From Pseudorhodobacter turbinis (GTDB lineage Bacteria; Pseudomonadota; Alphaproteobacteria; Rhodobacterales; Rhodobacteraceae): a DNA stretch of 64,000 nucleotides. The stretch covers positions 1,741,001 through 1,805,000 of the forward strand of contig NZ_CP039964.1 of the NCBI RefSeq assembly GCF_005234135.1, in the 5' to 3' direction. The notes below the pieces were generated by a model. It did not search any database. It had not been told where the DNA came from and saw nothing but the letters and a program-made list of their open reading frames with translations. Positions 17,864 to 27,479 of the stretch are shown one piece after another. Every line of letters starts with the position of its first letter. The first letter of the stretch is position 1. The position numbers and the translations under genes are program-made.

Positions 17864-19171
17864 TTAAAGAACGTAACGCGAAAGATCGGCAGAACGCGAA
17901 AGCTCGCCTAGATGCTCTTCGACGAAGGCGGCGTTGACCTCTACCGTTTCCCCGCCGCGATCGGGCGCGTTGAAGGACAGATCCTCAAACACACGCTCAA
18001 TCACGGTATAAAGCCGGCGCGCCCCGATGTTTTCAACCGACTGATTGACCTCGGCGGCGATGTGGGCAAGGGCCTTGATGCCATCCTCGGTGAAGCTGAC
18101 GGTCACGCCTTCGGTGCCCATAAGGGCCGTATACTGCAGGGTTAGTGCATTGTCCGGCTCTGTCAGGATGCGGACGAAATCATCCTCGGTGAGGGGGCGA
18201 AGCTCTACGCGGATCGGCAGGCGGCCTTGAAGTTCGGGCAGCAGGTCCGATGGTTTTGCCACATGAAAGGCACCGCTGGCGATGAACAGGATATGGTCGG
18301 TTTTCACCGGCCCGTGCTTGGTCGAAACCGTCGTGCCCTCGATCAGTGGCAGCAAATCGCGCTGCACGCCCTCGCGGGAAACATCGGCACCACGAGCATC
18401 GGCACGGGCGCAAACCTTGTCGATCTCATCAATGAAAACGATGCCGTTTTCCTGCACTGCCTCTAATGCCGCCAGCTTTACCGCCTCATCATCCAGCAGT
18501 TTATCTGCCTCTTCTGACACCAGAAGCTCGTGGCTTTCGGCGACGGTCAGCTTGCGTTTCTGGGTGCGGCCCATTTTGCCGAACAGATCGCCAAGGTTCA
18601 TCATGCCGCCCATTTGCCCGCCGGCACCCTGACCGTTCGGGTCAAAGGCCGCGAACGGATTGGTGGTGTCGGCGATTTCCAGTTCGATCACCGTATTGTC
18701 CAGCTCGCCGGCTTTCAGCTTGCGGCGGAACATCTCGCGGGTTTGTTCGCGGGCGTCCTTGCCGGCGACCGCCTCAATCACGCGATCCTCGGCGGCGGCA
18801 AAGGCACGGGCTTTGACATCCTCACGCATGCGGGCGCGGGTGTCGATCATCGCAGCATCGACCAGATCACGGATGATGCTGTCAACATCACGGCCGACAT
18901 AGCCGACCTCGGTAAACTTGGTGGCCTCGATCTTTAGAAAGGGTGCTTGGGCCAGCTTGGCCAGCCGGCGGCTGATCTCGGTTTTGCCGACGCCGGTCGG
19001 GCCGATCATCAGAATATTCTTCGGATAGACTTCATCGCGCAAGTCATCGCCAAGCTGCTTGCGCCGCCAACGGTTGCGCAGGGCCACAGCAACGGCACGC
19101 TTGGCGTCTTTCTGGCCGATGATATAGCGATCCAGCTCGGACACGATTTCGCGGGGGGTAAGGTCGGTCAT
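17864..19171 (-). CDS. hslU: ATP-dependent protease ATPase subunit HslU
   Basis: 435 residues, normal size. It begins [20 protein letters not shown] and has Walker A GPTGVGKT near residues 57-64, Walker [12 protein letters not shown], the sensor regions of AAA+ proteins and the conserved C-terminal end LSRYVL, which docks into HslV. HslU unfolds substrates and feeds them to the HslV peptidase. It follows hslV by 12 bases, so both are cotranscribed. Confidence 0.98.
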   Translation of the reverse strand: MTDLTPREIVSELDRYIIGQKDAKRAVAVALRNRWRRKQLGDDLRDEVYPKNILMIGPTGVGKTEISRRLAKLAQAPFLKIEATKFTEVGYVGRDVDSIIRDLVDAAMIDTRARMREDVKARAFAAAEDRVIEAVAGKDAREQTREMFRRKLKAGELDNTVIELEIADTTNPFAAFDPNGQGAGGQMGGMMNLGDLFGKMGRTQKRKLTVAESHELLVSEEADKLLDDEAVKLAALEAVQENGIVFIDEIDKVCARADARGADVSREGVQRDLLPLIEGTTVSTKHGPVKTDHILFIASGAFHVAKPSDLLPELQGRLPIRVELRPLTEDDFVRILTEPDNALTLQYTALMGTEGVTVSFTEDGIKALAHIAAEVNQSVENIGARRLYTVIERVFEDLSFNAPDRGGETVEVNAAFVEEHLGELSRSADLSRYVL

Positions 19172-19183
19172 TATGGGTTCCTG

Positions 19184-19747
19184 TCAGTCAGTCGCGCTTA
19201 TTGTTTCCACGGTCAGATTGCCGTTGGTGTAAACGCAAATATCGGCGGCGATTGCCATGGCTTTGCGGGCGACATCCTCGGCCGGCAGGTCGGTTGTCAT
19301 CAACCCGCGTGCCGCCGCCAAAGCAAAGTTCCCGCCAGAGCCGATTGCCGCAATGTCATGCTCAGGCTCCAACACATCGCCGGCGCCGGTGATGATGAAA
19401 AGGTCCTTGCCGTCGGTCACAATCAGCATCGCCTCAAGATTGCGCAGATATTTATCCATCCGCCAATCCTTGGCCAGATCGACCGATGCGCGCGCCAGTT
19501 GCCCCGGCATCGCCTCCAGCTTTTTCTCCAGCCGTTCCAATAGGGTAAAGGCGTCGGCGGTTGATCCGGCAAAGCCGCAAACCACATCGCGCCCGCCCGG
19601 CGAAAGCCGCCGCACCTTGCGGGCCGACCCTTTGATAACCGTTTGCCCAAGGCTTACCTGCCCGTCACCCGCCACCACAACTTCCCCGCCGCGCCGCACT
19701 GCCAGAATGGTTGTTCCGTGCCAGCCGGGGAATTTATCATCTGCCAT
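19184..19747 (-). CDS. hslV: ATP-dependent protease peptidase subunit HslV
   Basis: 187 residues. The proteasome-beta-like fold starts with the catalytic threonine in [10 protein letters not shown]; here Thr12 follows an 11-residue leader that must be removed, unlike the short MTT start of E. coli. [13 protein letters not shown] and the [14 protein letters not shown] stretch are typical. It has a GGAGGA ribosome site and is first in the hslVU operon. Confidence 0.98.
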   Translation of the reverse strand: MADDKFPGWHGTTILAVRRGGEVVVAGDGQVSLGQTVIKGSARKVRRLSPGGRDVVCGFAGSTADAFTLLERLEKKLEAMPGQLARASVDLAKDWRMDKYLRNLEAMLIVTDGKDLFIITGAGDVLEPEHDIAAIGSGGNFALAAARGLMTTDLPAEDVARKAMAIAADICVYTNGNLTVETISATD

Positions 19748-19771
19748 AGTATCCTCCGCGTTTCGTGCCCA

Positions 19772-19800
19772 ATATGGCGGTGGGGGCGGGGCTGCACAAG
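19772..19800 (-). promoter_or_regulatory. Possible heat-shock (sigma-32-like) promoter of hslVU
   Basis: On the minus strand CTTGTG (19795-19800) is followed, after about 17 bases, by CCATAT (19772-19777), roughly the CTTG...CCCCATAT layout of alphaproteobacterial heat-shock promoters. It sits 25 bases upstream of hslV. The match is partial. Confidence 0.35.
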
Positions 19801-19966
19801 GTGAAGGGTGCGAATTGGCGCGTCTGGCTTTGACGACAAGGAATAATTAATTGATGCATGCGATCTAGGTTCGGATGATGCCGACACCGGTGAAACAAGG
19901 GTTTACCTTGCGTGGACGGGCATAAGGGACCAATTATGGTTAAGAACTCGCGAAAAGGGCAGAGCG

Positions 19967-20848
19967 ATGGATATTGAGCAGTTTATCGGTGGGAATGCGG
20001 TGGCGATTGCGATCGCCGTTTTCATCATTGTTTGTATTTTTCTGGGCGTGCGGATTGTGCCGCAATCAGAGCAACATGTGGTGGAACGCTTTGGCAAGCT
20101 GCGCTCGGTTTTGGGGCCGGGGATCAACTTTGTCGTGCCGTTTCTGGATAAGGTTGCGCATAAAATCTCTATTCTGGAACGCCAGCTGCCCAACGCCATG
20201 CAAGATGCGATTACCGCAGATAACGTGCTGGTAAAGGTGGAAACATCAGTGTTCTACCGGATTATCGAGCCGGAAAAGACGGTTTACCGCATCCGCGATG
20301 TCGATGCCGCAATCGCGACAACGGTCGCGGGGATTGTGCGCTCCGAGATCGGCAAGATGGAGCTGGATCAGGTGCAATCCAACCGCAGCCAGTTGATCGG
20401 CATGGTGCGCGAACTGGTAGCGGCGATGGTCGATGACTGGGGGATTGAGGTGACGCGGGCCGAGGTTCTGGACGTGAACCTTGATGAGGCCACGCGCGCC
20501 GCGATGTTACAGCAGTTGAATGCTGAACGCGCACGGCGGGCACAAGTAACAGAGGCCGAGGGCAAGAAGCGGGCGATGGAATTAAACGCGGACGCCGAAC
20601 TTTATGCCGCCCAGCAAGAAGCCAAGGAACGCCGCGTTCTGGCCGATGCCGAGGCCTATGCGACCGGCGTGATTGCCGAGGCGATCCGCCTGCACGGGTT
20701 GGAGGCGGCGCAGTATCAAGTAGCACTTAAGCAGGTGGAGGCATTGACAGCCGTGGGGCAGGGGGCCGGCAAGCAAACGATTATCGTGCCGGCGCAGGCG
20801 TTGGAGGCCTTTGGCGACGCCTTCAAAATGCTGAAGGGCCGAACATGA
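19967..20848 (+). CDS. SPFH/band-7 (stomatin-like, QmcA family) membrane protein
   Basis: 293 residues. One N-terminal membrane segment (about residues 10-30) leads into a band-7 domain starting VRIVPQSEQHVVERFGKL, with EITRAEVLDVNL-type sequence. An alanine/glutamate-rich coiled coil follows (about residues 180-240, AERARRAQVTEAEGKKRA). Such proteins form large membrane-bound rings and are found with NfeD partners, as here: the next gene starts inside its stop codon. The pair likely acts in membrane-protein quality control or microdomain organisation. Confidence 0.92.
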   Translation: MDIEQFIGGNAVAIAIAVFIIVCIFLGVRIVPQSEQHVVERFGKLRSVLGPGINFVVPFLDKVAHKISILERQLPNAMQDAITADNVLVKVETSVFYRIIEPEKTVYRIRDVDAAIATTVAGIVRSEIGKMELDQVQSNRSQLIGMVRELVAAMVDDWGIEVTRAEVLDVNLDEATRAAMLQQLNAERARRAQVTEAEGKKRAMELNADAELYAAQQEAKERRVLADAEAYATGVIAEAIRLHGLEAAQYQVALKQVEALTAVGQGAGKQTIIVPAQALEAFGDAFKMLKGRT

Positions 20849-21117
20849 GCTGGTATGGCCTTTGGTGGGTCTGGATCGTTCTGGGCTTTGCGCTTGGCGT
20901 GCTGGAGGTGCTTGCGCCCGGCTATATTTTCCTTGGCTTTGCCTTGGGGGCCGTGGCGACCGGTGTTTTGGTCGGCATCGGGGTCTTGGGCAGCTTGCCC
21001 ACGACATTGCTGATCTTTGCGGTGGCCTCCTTGCTTGCGTGGATCGTGATGCGCAAACTGTTGGGCTCCCAAGCAAGCAAGGTCAAAATATGGGATCGCG
21101 ATATCAACGACAACTAA
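20845..21117 (+). CDS. NfeD-family short membrane protein
   Basis: 90 residues with three hydrophobic segments (GLWWVWIVLGFALGVLEVL; IFLGFALGAVATGVLVGIG; TLLIFAVASLLAWIVM). This is the short, protease-less NfeD type. The ATG overlaps the stop of the SPFH gene (ATGA). The C-terminal soluble OB-like domain of longer NfeD proteins is missing or very short, ending at VKIWDRDINDN. Function is inferred from its SPFH partner. Confidence 0.85.
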   Translation: MSWYGLWWVWIVLGFALGVLEVLAPGYIFLGFALGAVATGVLVGIGVLGSLPTTLLIFAVASLLAWIVMRKLLGSQASKVKIWDRDINDN

Positions 21118-21124
21118 CAGAAAG

Positions 21125-21967
21125 TCAGAATTCGGCGTCAAACAACGCGCGCAGGCCGCTGCGATAATCGGGGTGGATCAGCTCTACGCCAAGCTCCTCT
21201 TTTATGCGGTCATTTCGCACGCGTTTGCTTTCGGCGTAAAAGCTGCGCGCCATCGGGGTCATCTTTGCCGTATCCCAGTTTTCACTTGGCGGAACGGGCA
21301 GGCCCAAAAGCTCGGCGGCATAGGCGATGACATCCTCGGGCGGGGCTGGATCATTGTCACAAATGTTATAGGTGCGACCGGGGTTTGGCTGCGCGACAGA
21401 GGCGGCAAGCACCTGCGCGATATCATCAACATGGATGCGCGAAAACACTTGATCCGGCTTGAGGATGCGGCGCGCGCTGCCCTCTAGCACCTTGGCAAAG
21501 GGGCCGCGGCCGGGGCCGTAAATGCCGGCGAGCCGGAAGATATGCAACGGCAGGCCCAAGGCTTGCCACTGATCCTCGGCCAATACGCGCTGCTGGCCCC
21601 GCTGGGTGCTTGGGGTCAGCGGGGTTTCTTCATCAACCCAACCGCCTTGATGATCGCCGTAAACCCCCGTGGTGGATAGATAACCGACCCATTCCAGATC
21701 TGACGCCAAGATCTGCGGCCCAAGGGCTGCCAGTACCGGATCACCGCCCGCATCCGGCGCGACAGAGGTCAGCAGATGGCTTGCCTGCTCCAAGGCCGGC
21801 GCGATGTCCTCACCCGGCCAGATCACCGCTTCAATCCCGTTCGCGCGCATCTTGGCGGCTTTTTGCGCGTTGCGGGTGGTGCCGATAATGCGCCAGCCCA
21901 AAGGTTGCAAAAGCCGGGCCAAGCCCTGCGCCGAATAGCCGTGACCAATAGAAAGAAGTGTTTTCAT
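21125..21967 (-). CDS. NAD(P)-dependent epimerase-like SDR (YeeZ type)
   Basis: 280 residues. A nucleotide-binding glycine motif starts the protein (IGHGYSAQGLARLL). The extended-SDR centre STTGVYGDHQGGWVDEE contains the threonine/tyrosine positions, but the YxxxK motif is atypical. FRLAGIYGPGRGPF and the IHVDDIAQ motif follow, as in YeeZ-like proteins. Substrate is unknown. It ends 7 bases from the converging NfeD gene. Confidence 0.85.
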   Translation of the reverse strand: MKTLLSIGHGYSAQGLARLLQPLGWRIIGTTRNAQKAAKMRANGIEAVIWPGEDIAPALEQASHLLTSVAPDAGGDPVLAALGPQILASDLEWVGYLSTTGVYGDHQGGWVDEETPLTPSTQRGQQRVLAEDQWQALGLPLHIFRLAGIYGPGRGPFAKVLEGSARRILKPDQVFSRIHVDDIAQVLAASVAQPNPGRTYNICDNDPAPPEDVIAYAAELLGLPVPPSENWDTAKMTPMARSFYAESKRVRNDRIKEELGVELIHPDYRSGLRALFDAEF

Positions 21968-22103
21968 CCGTTCAGTATCAAGCCCGTTGCCGGCCTATGC
22001 AACTTGAAACTGGTAAGGCGAAGCACACCAATCAAAAGGCTTGAAGTCTTATCGCAACCCGCCCTTAATGCCGCCAGCAAAGCTGTAGGGAAAAGTAGAT
22101 CGC

Positions 22104-23585
22104 ATGACCGATAGTATGAGCCTTCCGATTTTAACGCCGAAAGACCCGCTAAGTGACCACTTCACCTCGGCATTGGCGGCAGTGGACCGGCTAGAGGAGT
22201 TGTATTTCGAGGCCACGCAGTTTTTGGCCCAACAGTTCAGCGCAGCCGTCACCCAAGGCAGGCCGGACGCGCGGGTGCGGGCCTATTACCCTGAAATCCG
22301 GCTAACAACGACAAGCTTTACCAAAAGCGATTCGCGGTTCAGCTTTGGCTATGTGGCGCATCCCGGTACCTATTCCACCACCATCACCCGCCCCGATCTG
22401 TTTCGCAAATACCTGATCCAACAGATCGAACTGTTGATGAAAAACCACGGCGTTGGTGTGCAGATCGGCCCGTCGGATACGCCGATCCCCGTGCATTTCG
22501 CGGTGGCGGGCAATCCGGGCATCTCTATCCCGCAAGAGGGTGTGTTAAGCTTTAGCCTGCGTGATGTGTTTGACGTGCCAGATTTGCAGACCACGAATGA
22601 CGACATCGTGAACGGCACGCATGGTGCTTTTGCGGACGGCTCTTATCCGCTGGCCCCGTTCAGCGCGCAGCGGGTGGATTACAGCCTTGCGCGCCTGTCG
22701 CATTATACCGCCACCGATGCCGAGCACTTCCAGAACCATGTGCTTTTCACCAACTACCAGTTTTATGTGGAGGAGTTCGAGGCCTACGCAAGGGCGATGC
22801 TGGCTGATCCCGACAGCGGCTACACCGAATTTGTCGGCACCGGTAACGCGGTCTTGCGCACGGCAGATGGGGAGCTGCCGACACCGCTGAAGCTGCCGCA
22901 GATGCCGACCTATCACCTTAAACGTGCCGACGGGCAGGGGGTAACCTTGGTCAATATCGGGGTCGGGCCAAGCAATGCCAAAACCGCGACCGACCACATT
23001 GCCGTGCTGCGCCCGCATGCCTGGATGATGGTGGGCCACTGTGCCGGCTTGCGCAACAGCCAGAGCCTTGGGGATTTTGTCCTTGCCCATGCCTATTTGC
23101 GCGAGGATCACGTGTTGGATGATGACTTGCCCGTCTGGGTGCCCATCCCCGCGCTGGCCGAGATCCAGATCGCGCTGGAAAATGCGGTGGCCGATGTGAC
23201 GCAATTGCAAGGGTTTGACCTCAAACGGATCATGCGAACGGGGACCGTTGCCACGATCGACAATCGCAACTGGGAGCTGCGCGATCACTCTGGCCCCGTG
23301 ATGCGGTTAAGCCAGTCGCGCGCTATTGCGCTGGATATGGAAAGCGCCACGATTGCGGCCAACGGCTTTCGGTTCCGGGTGCCTTACGGCACGCTTTTGT
23401 GCGTTTCCGACAAGCCGTTGCACGGCGAACTGAAGCTGCCGGGGATGGCCTCGGACTTTTACAAAACGCAAGTGGCGCGACATTTGCAGATAGGCATCCG
23501 CGCGATGGAGCGCCTGCGCGAGATGCCGCTGGAGCGTATCCATAGCCGTAAGTTGCGCAGCTTTGAGGAAACAGCCTTCCTATAA
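22104..23585 (+). CDS. amn: AMP nucleosidase
   Basis: 493 residues, the usual length. An N-terminal AMP-nucleosidase domain is followed by a phosphorylase-like catalytic domain with VTLVNIGVGPSNAKTATDH near residue 280 and MMVGHCAGLRNSQ. It hydrolyses AMP to adenine and ribose 5-phosphate, adjusting adenylate pools. It stands alone, with the HU gene next on the same strand after a structured leader. Confidence 0.95.
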   Translation: MTDSMSLPILTPKDPLSDHFTSALAAVDRLEELYFEATQFLAQQFSAAVTQGRPDARVRAYYPEIRLTTTSFTKSDSRFSFGYVAHPGTYSTTITRPDLFRKYLIQQIELLMKNHGVGVQIGPSDTPIPVHFAVAGNPGISIPQEGVLSFSLRDVFDVPDLQTTNDDIVNGTHGAFADGSYPLAPFSAQRVDYSLARLSHYTATDAEHFQNHVLFTNYQFYVEEFEAYARAMLADPDSGYTEFVGTGNAVLRTADGELPTPLKLPQMPTYHLKRADGQGVTLVNIGVGPSNAKTATDHIAVLRPHAWMMVGHCAGLRNSQSLGDFVLAHAYLREDHVLDDDLPVWVPIPALAEIQIALENAVADVTQLQGFDLKRIMRTGTVATIDNRNWELRDHSGPVMRLSQSRAIALDMESATIAANGFRFRVPYGTLLCVSDKPLHGELKLPGMASDFYKTQVARHLQIGIRAMERLREMPLERIHSRKLRSFEETAFL

Positions 23586-23657
23586 AGGGAAAACCCACTC
23601 AACATTCACTCATTACCGGAATTTGTGCTTGATTTAAGGCGTAAAAACCTGTGTAGC

Positions 23658-23694
23658 GGGGGCATTCGCCCACAAGGGCTGCATATATGCCCCC
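23658..23694 (+). promoter_or_regulatory. Nested stem-loop in the HU-gene leader
   Basis: GGGGGCAT (23658-23665) pairs with ATGCCCCC (23687-23694), and inside it GCCC (23668-23671) pairs with GGGC (23676-23679). The structure lies 37 bases before the HU start and is not followed by a T-tract, so it looks more like a leader structure than a terminator of amn. Confidence 0.45.
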
Positions 23695-23730
23695 AACGAA
23701 CGGCAGGGCAAGACAATGGAGACAGGACTA

Positions 23731-24018
23731 ATGAACAAGCCAATGACAAAGACGCAGTTGATTGCAGCGCTGGCCGAAGAAATGGGCACCGACAAGAAAG
23801 TCGCGACGACCGCTCTCGAAGCAGTTGCAGCGATTGTCACCCGTGAAGTTGCAAGCGGTGGTGCGATCACGCTTCCCGGCTTGGGCAAAATGGCATGCCG
23901 CGCACGCCCCGAGCGTCAGGTGCGCAACCCTGCAACGGGTGAAACCATGACCAAAGGGGCTGACAAGCAGGTGAAATTCACCATCGCCAAAGCTTTGAAA
24001 GATTCGGTCAACGACTGA
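23731..24018 (+). CDS. HU-family DNA-binding protein
   Basis: 95 residues. It has the HU/IHF fold sequence: MTKTQLIAALAEEMGTDKK, EVASGGAITLPGLGKMACR, and the DNA-binding arm RPERQVRNPATGETM (the RNPxTG motif), ending IAKALKDSVN. It bends and packs DNA as a nucleoid protein. An in-frame ATG lies at 23716; 23731 was chosen because AGGA sits just before it and family members begin MNKPMTK. A strong terminator follows. Confidence 0.93.
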   Translation: MNKPMTKTQLIAALAEEMGTDKKVATTALEAVAAIVTREVASGGAITLPGLGKMACRARPERQVRNPATGETMTKGADKQVKFTIAKALKDSVND

Positions 24019-24048
24019 TCTTTGATCGCGGCTTTGCCGGATTTAATA

Positions 24049-24079
24049 GGCCGCCCCGCGTGATGGGGGTGGCCTTTTT
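24049..24079 (+). terminator. Rho-independent terminator after the HU gene
   Basis: GGCCGCCCC (24049-24057) pairs with GGGGTGGCC (24066-24074) with one G-T pair, followed directly by TTTTT. It lies 30 bases after the HU stop. Confidence 0.85.
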
Positions 24080-24121
24080 CTTTGGCTTGGCGCTTTCTGG
24101 TTTTCAGATAAGGGGGGCGTG

Positions 24122-24637
24122 ATGCCGAACAAGGAATATGCCGTTGCCATGGCGCGCTATAATGTGTGGCAAAACGCAAACCTGATTCAGGCCGCGACCG
24201 GATTGGACCAACCTACACGGCAAAAGGCGCGCGGCAGTTTCTTTGACAACATCGAGGCGACCTTTGCGCATTTGCTTTGGGGGGATCGCATCTGGCTAAG
24301 CCGTTTTGCCGAAACCCCCGCCCCGCAAGGTGGCATCGCGCAATCAACCGCCCTGCCCCAAGGCTGGGCGCGGTTTTGCGCTGATCGCGCCGCTTTTGAT
24401 CGCCAGATCCTGAAATGGGCGCATGGGGTGGACTCTGCGTGGTTTGAGGGCGATCTGACATGGCATTCCGGCGCTTTGGGCAAGGATGTGACCAAACCGA
24501 AACGCATTCTGGTGCTGCAACTCTTTAACCATCAGACCCATCATCGCGGGCAAATCCACGCGATGTTGACCGCGGCAGGCGCCAAGCCGGGTGATACCGA
24601 CGTGCCGTTTATGCCCGACCAATATAACGAAATTTAA
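24122..24637 (+). CDS. DinB-family protein
   Basis: 171 residues forming a four-helix DinB/YfiT-type bundle. Putative metal ligands are visible: the histidine in FAHLLWGDRIW near residue 50 and the HQTHHRGQIHAML motif near residue 140. These proteins are metal-dependent, often thiol-related transferases of uncertain substrate, and are not the DNA polymerase called DinB. ATG 24122 overlaps a GTG at 24119; AGGGGGG precedes both. Confidence 0.88.
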   Translation: MPNKEYAVAMARYNVWQNANLIQAATGLDQPTRQKARGSFFDNIEATFAHLLWGDRIWLSRFAETPAPQGGIAQSTALPQGWARFCADRAAFDRQILKWAHGVDSAWFEGDLTWHSGALGKDVTKPKRILVLQLFNHQTHHRGQIHAMLTAAGAKPGDTDVPFMPDQYNEI

Positions 24638-24656
24638 CGAACAAGGGACGAACGGA

Positions 24657-25526
24657 ATGGATGTACGCGCGATATTCATGGGGCTGGCTTTTGCGTTCAT
24701 GTGGTCCTCTGCCTTTACCTCGGCGCGGATGATTGTGGCCGATGCACCACCGTTGACGGCTTTGGCATTGCGCTTCTTTGCATCGGGGTTGATCGGGATT
24801 GCGATTGCCGCCGCCCTTGGGCAAACCGCACGGCTGACACGCAGCCAGTGGCGGGCGACGATCATATTTGGCCTGTGTCAGAACGCGCTCTATCTCGGCT
24901 TCAACTTTGTCGCGATGCAATGGGTAGAGGCCTCACTGGCCGCCATCGTGGCCTCTACCATGCCGCTTTTGGTGGCGCTTGCCGGCTGGGCGATCTTTAA
25001 GGAACGGTTGCGGCCCTTGGGCTATGCGGGCTTGTTGGCCGGGATGGTCGGCGTGGGCATCATTATGGGCCACCGGATTTCGGACGGGGTGGATTTGGTC
25101 GGGCTGCTGTTTTGCGGGATCGGGGTGCTGGCGCTTGCTTTTGCGACGCTTTCGGTGCGCACGGCCTCAAGCGGTGGCAATTTGCTGATGATTGTCGGTT
25201 TGCAAATGCTGGTTGGCGCCTCGTTATTGGCAGTTGCCGCCGTCGCATTGGAAACATGGGATGTGAACTGGACACCGCGTCTGGGGCTGGCCTTTGCCTA
25301 TACCACGTTGGTGCCGGGGCTTTTGGCGACATGGGTCTGGTTCTTGCTGGTTGCCCGGATCGGGGCGGTTCGCGCGGCGGCGTTCCATTTCCTTAACCCG
25401 TTTTTCGGGGTGGCAATAGCGGCGCTGTTTCTGGGCGAAAGCCTGACACTTTGGGATGTGGCAGGGGTTGTCATCATCGCCGGCGGGATCTTGGCCGTGC
25501 AAATGTCACGTGCGGTGCGTGCTTAA
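24657..25526 (+). CDS. DMT/EamA-family transporter
   Basis: 289 residues with ten predicted membrane segments in two EamA repeats (FMGLAFAFMWSSAFTSAR begins the first; PGLLATWVWFLLVARIG and NPFFGVAIAALFLGE belong to the second). Members export amino acids or other metabolites; no substrate can be read from the sequence. Start ATG 24657 has AGGGACG upstream. It converges on hspQ, the stop codons overlapping by a few bases. Confidence 0.9.
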   Translation: MDVRAIFMGLAFAFMWSSAFTSARMIVADAPPLTALALRFFASGLIGIAIAAALGQTARLTRSQWRATIIFGLCQNALYLGFNFVAMQWVEASLAAIVASTMPLLVALAGWAIFKERLRPLGYAGLLAGMVGVGIIMGHRISDGVDLVGLLFCGIGVLALAFATLSVRTASSGGNLLMIVGLQMLVGASLLAVAAVALETWDVNWTPRLGLAFAYTTLVPGLLATWVWFLLVARIGAVRAAAFHFLNPFFGVAIAALFLGESLTLWDVAGVVIIAGGILAVQMSRAVRA

Positions 25527-25849
25527 TTCAGGTTGAACTGAAGCGGGTAAAAGCCATCCTCAAACTCTCCGAACAGATCAGAGAGGTCGGGGTGGCTTAC
25601 CGGTTCACCGGTTTCATCCGGCATCAGGTTCTGCTCTGACACATAGGCCACATAGTAGCTTTGATCATTTTCCGCGAGCAGGTGGTAAAACGGCTGCTCT
25701 TTGTTCGGACGGCTTTCTTCGGGGATGTTTTCATACCATTCGTCGGTATTGGAAAACATCGCATCGACATCAAAAACCACCCCGCGAAACGGGTGTTTAC
25801 GATGGCGCAAAACTTGGCCCAGATGATATTTCGCGCGTGATTTAAGCAT
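25523..25849 (-). CDS. hspQ: Heat-shock protein HspQ (YccV-like hemimethylated-DNA-binding fold)
   Basis: 108 residues. The family core is visible: KYHLGQVLRHRKHPFRGVVFDVD, PFYHLLAE and YVSEQNLMPDE. In E. coli HspQ modulates Lon protease and DnaA turnover, so a link to replication control is possible in principle. ATG 25849 was chosen because it starts the conserved domain; the open frame runs 20 codons further upstream. It is divergent from the AEC transporter. Confidence 0.9.
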   Translation of the reverse strand: MLKSRAKYHLGQVLRHRKHPFRGVVFDVDAMFSNTDEWYENIPEESRPNKEQPFYHLLAENDQSYYVAYVSEQNLMPDETGEPVSHPDLSDLFGEFEDGFYPLQFNLN

Positions 25850-25933
25850 TAGTTGCACCCCATTGGGCCGACTAGTAATGCCATGCACTGGGTCTTGTCC
25901 ACCGGGCAAGGCAGCAAAACAGGGAAACAGACT

Positions 25934-26815
25934 GTGAATCTAATTTTAACAGTATTGGAAATAGTGGCTCCCGTCGCGATCTTGGCATCAATCGGTTTTA
26001 TCTGGGTTAAGGCCGGTTTTGAATACCGGATGGAGTTTGTGACCCGCTTGGCGATGATGCTGGCGACACCCTGTTTGGTCTTTACCGCCCTGATGAAAAC
26101 CGAGATTGAGCCTGCCGCGCTTACCAGCATGCTGCTTGCCGCGATTGCGACTTATGGCGCGCTGACGTTGCTCTTTTGGGGGCTGACCGCCGTGTTGGGG
26201 CTGGAGCGCCGGACATATCTGCCACCGTTGATTTTTGGCAATACCGGCAATCTGGGCCTGCCCTTGGCGCTGTTTGCCTTTGGTGAGGCTGGGATCGGCT
26301 ATGCCGTGGTGATCTTTGCTGTGGCGGGGATCTGGGGCTTTACCTACGGGATATGGCTGGTTTCCCAAGGCGGCTCGCCGTTGAAGGTGTTGCGCGAACC
26401 TTTGGTGGTCAGCACCCTTCTTGGCGCGCTGTTTTTGTGGCAAGGCTGGCATACGCCGACATGGCTGACCAACGCGCTGGAGATGATCGGGCAGATGGCG
26501 ATTCCGCTGATGCTGATCACGCTGGGCGTGGCCGTCGCGCGGCTTTCGCCGGGGCGGTTGGGGCAGGCGTTGTGGCTGTCGTTGCTGCGGGTTGCGGTCT
26601 GCGTTGCGGTTGCACTGGGGGTAGGGCTTGGCTTTGCGCTGGAACCTGTCGCGCTGGCGGTGCTGGTTTTGCAGATCAGCACGCCGGTTGCGGTCACGAC
26701 CTATATGCTTGCCGCCAAATACGGCGCGGATGCCGATGCGGTGGCGGGGATGGTGATTGTCTCGACGTTGCTGTCGGTCATCACTTTACCGCTCACTCTC
26801 GCTTTTCTGATCTGA
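25934..26815 (+). CDS. AEC (auxin efflux carrier)-family transporter
   Basis: 293 residues from a GTG start, with about ten membrane segments in two inverted halves and family sequences (TPCLVFTALMK, GNTGNLGLPLALFAFGEAG, QISTPVAVTTYMLAAKYG). In bacteria these carry small organic acids such as malate or malonate. The GTG at 25934 (VNLILTVLEIV) was preferred because it begins the first membrane segment; in-frame ATGs at 25853 and 25883 lie further upstream. Confidence 0.85.
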   Translation: MNLILTVLEIVAPVAILASIGFIWVKAGFEYRMEFVTRLAMMLATPCLVFTALMKTEIEPAALTSMLLAAIATYGALTLLFWGLTAVLGLERRTYLPPLIFGNTGNLGLPLALFAFGEAGIGYAVVIFAVAGIWGFTYGIWLVSQGGSPLKVLREPLVVSTLLGALFLWQGWHTPTWLTNALEMIGQMAIPLMLITLGVAVARLSPGRLGQALWLSLLRVAVCVAVALGVGLGFALEPVALAVLVLQISTPVAVTTYMLAAKYGADADAVAGMVIVSTLLSVITLPLTLAFLI

Positions 26816-26889
26816 GGCGGTGCGCTGCCCCATTCCCCTTTTGCGAAATCTGCCCTAAGGTACATGCAAAATATAATGTGCGAGGGCAT

Positions 26890-27471
26890 ATGAGCAGGTT
26901 TCTCCGCGCGTCGGTATTGATGTTGTTGCTAGGCTCTTGTGGCGGTGGCAATTTCTCGGCGCCCCGTGATTTGGATAACGCGTGCAGCATTGCGCGCGAG
27001 CGACCGCAGTATTACCGCGCCATGAAGGCAACAGAACGCAAATGGGGTGTTCCGGTGCATGTGCAGATGGCGACGATCCATCAGGAATCGAAGTTCATCG
27101 GTGATGCAAAGACACCGCATAAATGGGCTTTGGGGATCATTCCGCTTGGGCGTCAAAGCTCTGCCTATGGGTATAGCCAGGCGCTGGATGGCACATGGGA
27201 TGAATACCGAGAAAAACAGCGCCGCGGCTCTGCCAGACGGGACCGCATTTCGGATGCCACCGATTTCATGGGCTGGTATATGGACCAGTCGGAAAAGGAT
27301 CTCGGGCTGTCAAAATGGGATGCGCGCGCCCATTACCTTGCCTATCACGAAGGGCGCACCGGCTATGCGCGCGGCACCTATCGCAGCAAGCCATGGTTGC
27401 TGCTGGTTTCCCAAAAGGTGGCTGACAGGGCTGCGCAATACCGCGCCCAATTGGTAAGTTGCGGAAAATAG
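26890..27471 (+). CDS. Lytic-transglycosylase-like (SLT) lipoprotein
   Basis: 193 residues. A short signal with lipobox LLGSC (Cys near residue 17) marks a lipid-anchored envelope protein. The SLT-type core has the catalytic glutamate in MATIHQESKFIG near residue 66, then AYGYSQALDGTWDEY and YLAYHEGRTGYARGTY. It likely cleaves peptidoglycan glycan strands. The same frame is open for about 180 codons upstream, but that lies inside the AEC gene. Terminator follows at 27480. Confidence 0.88.
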   Translation: MSRFLRASVLMLLLGSCGGGNFSAPRDLDNACSIARERPQYYRAMKATERKWGVPVHVQMATIHQESKFIGDAKTPHKWALGIIPLGRQSSAYGYSQALDGTWDEYREKQRRGSARRDRISDATDFMGWYMDQSEKDLGLSKWDARAHYLAYHEGRTGYARGTYRSKPWLLLVSQKVADRAAQYRAQLVSCGK

Positions 27472-27479
27472 CGGGGCAG

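Noticed and set aside
26353..26889. N-terminal extension of the SLT lipoprotein by about 180 codons
   Set aside because: It overlaps the AEC transporter in another frame, and the lipoprotein signal begins only at 26890.
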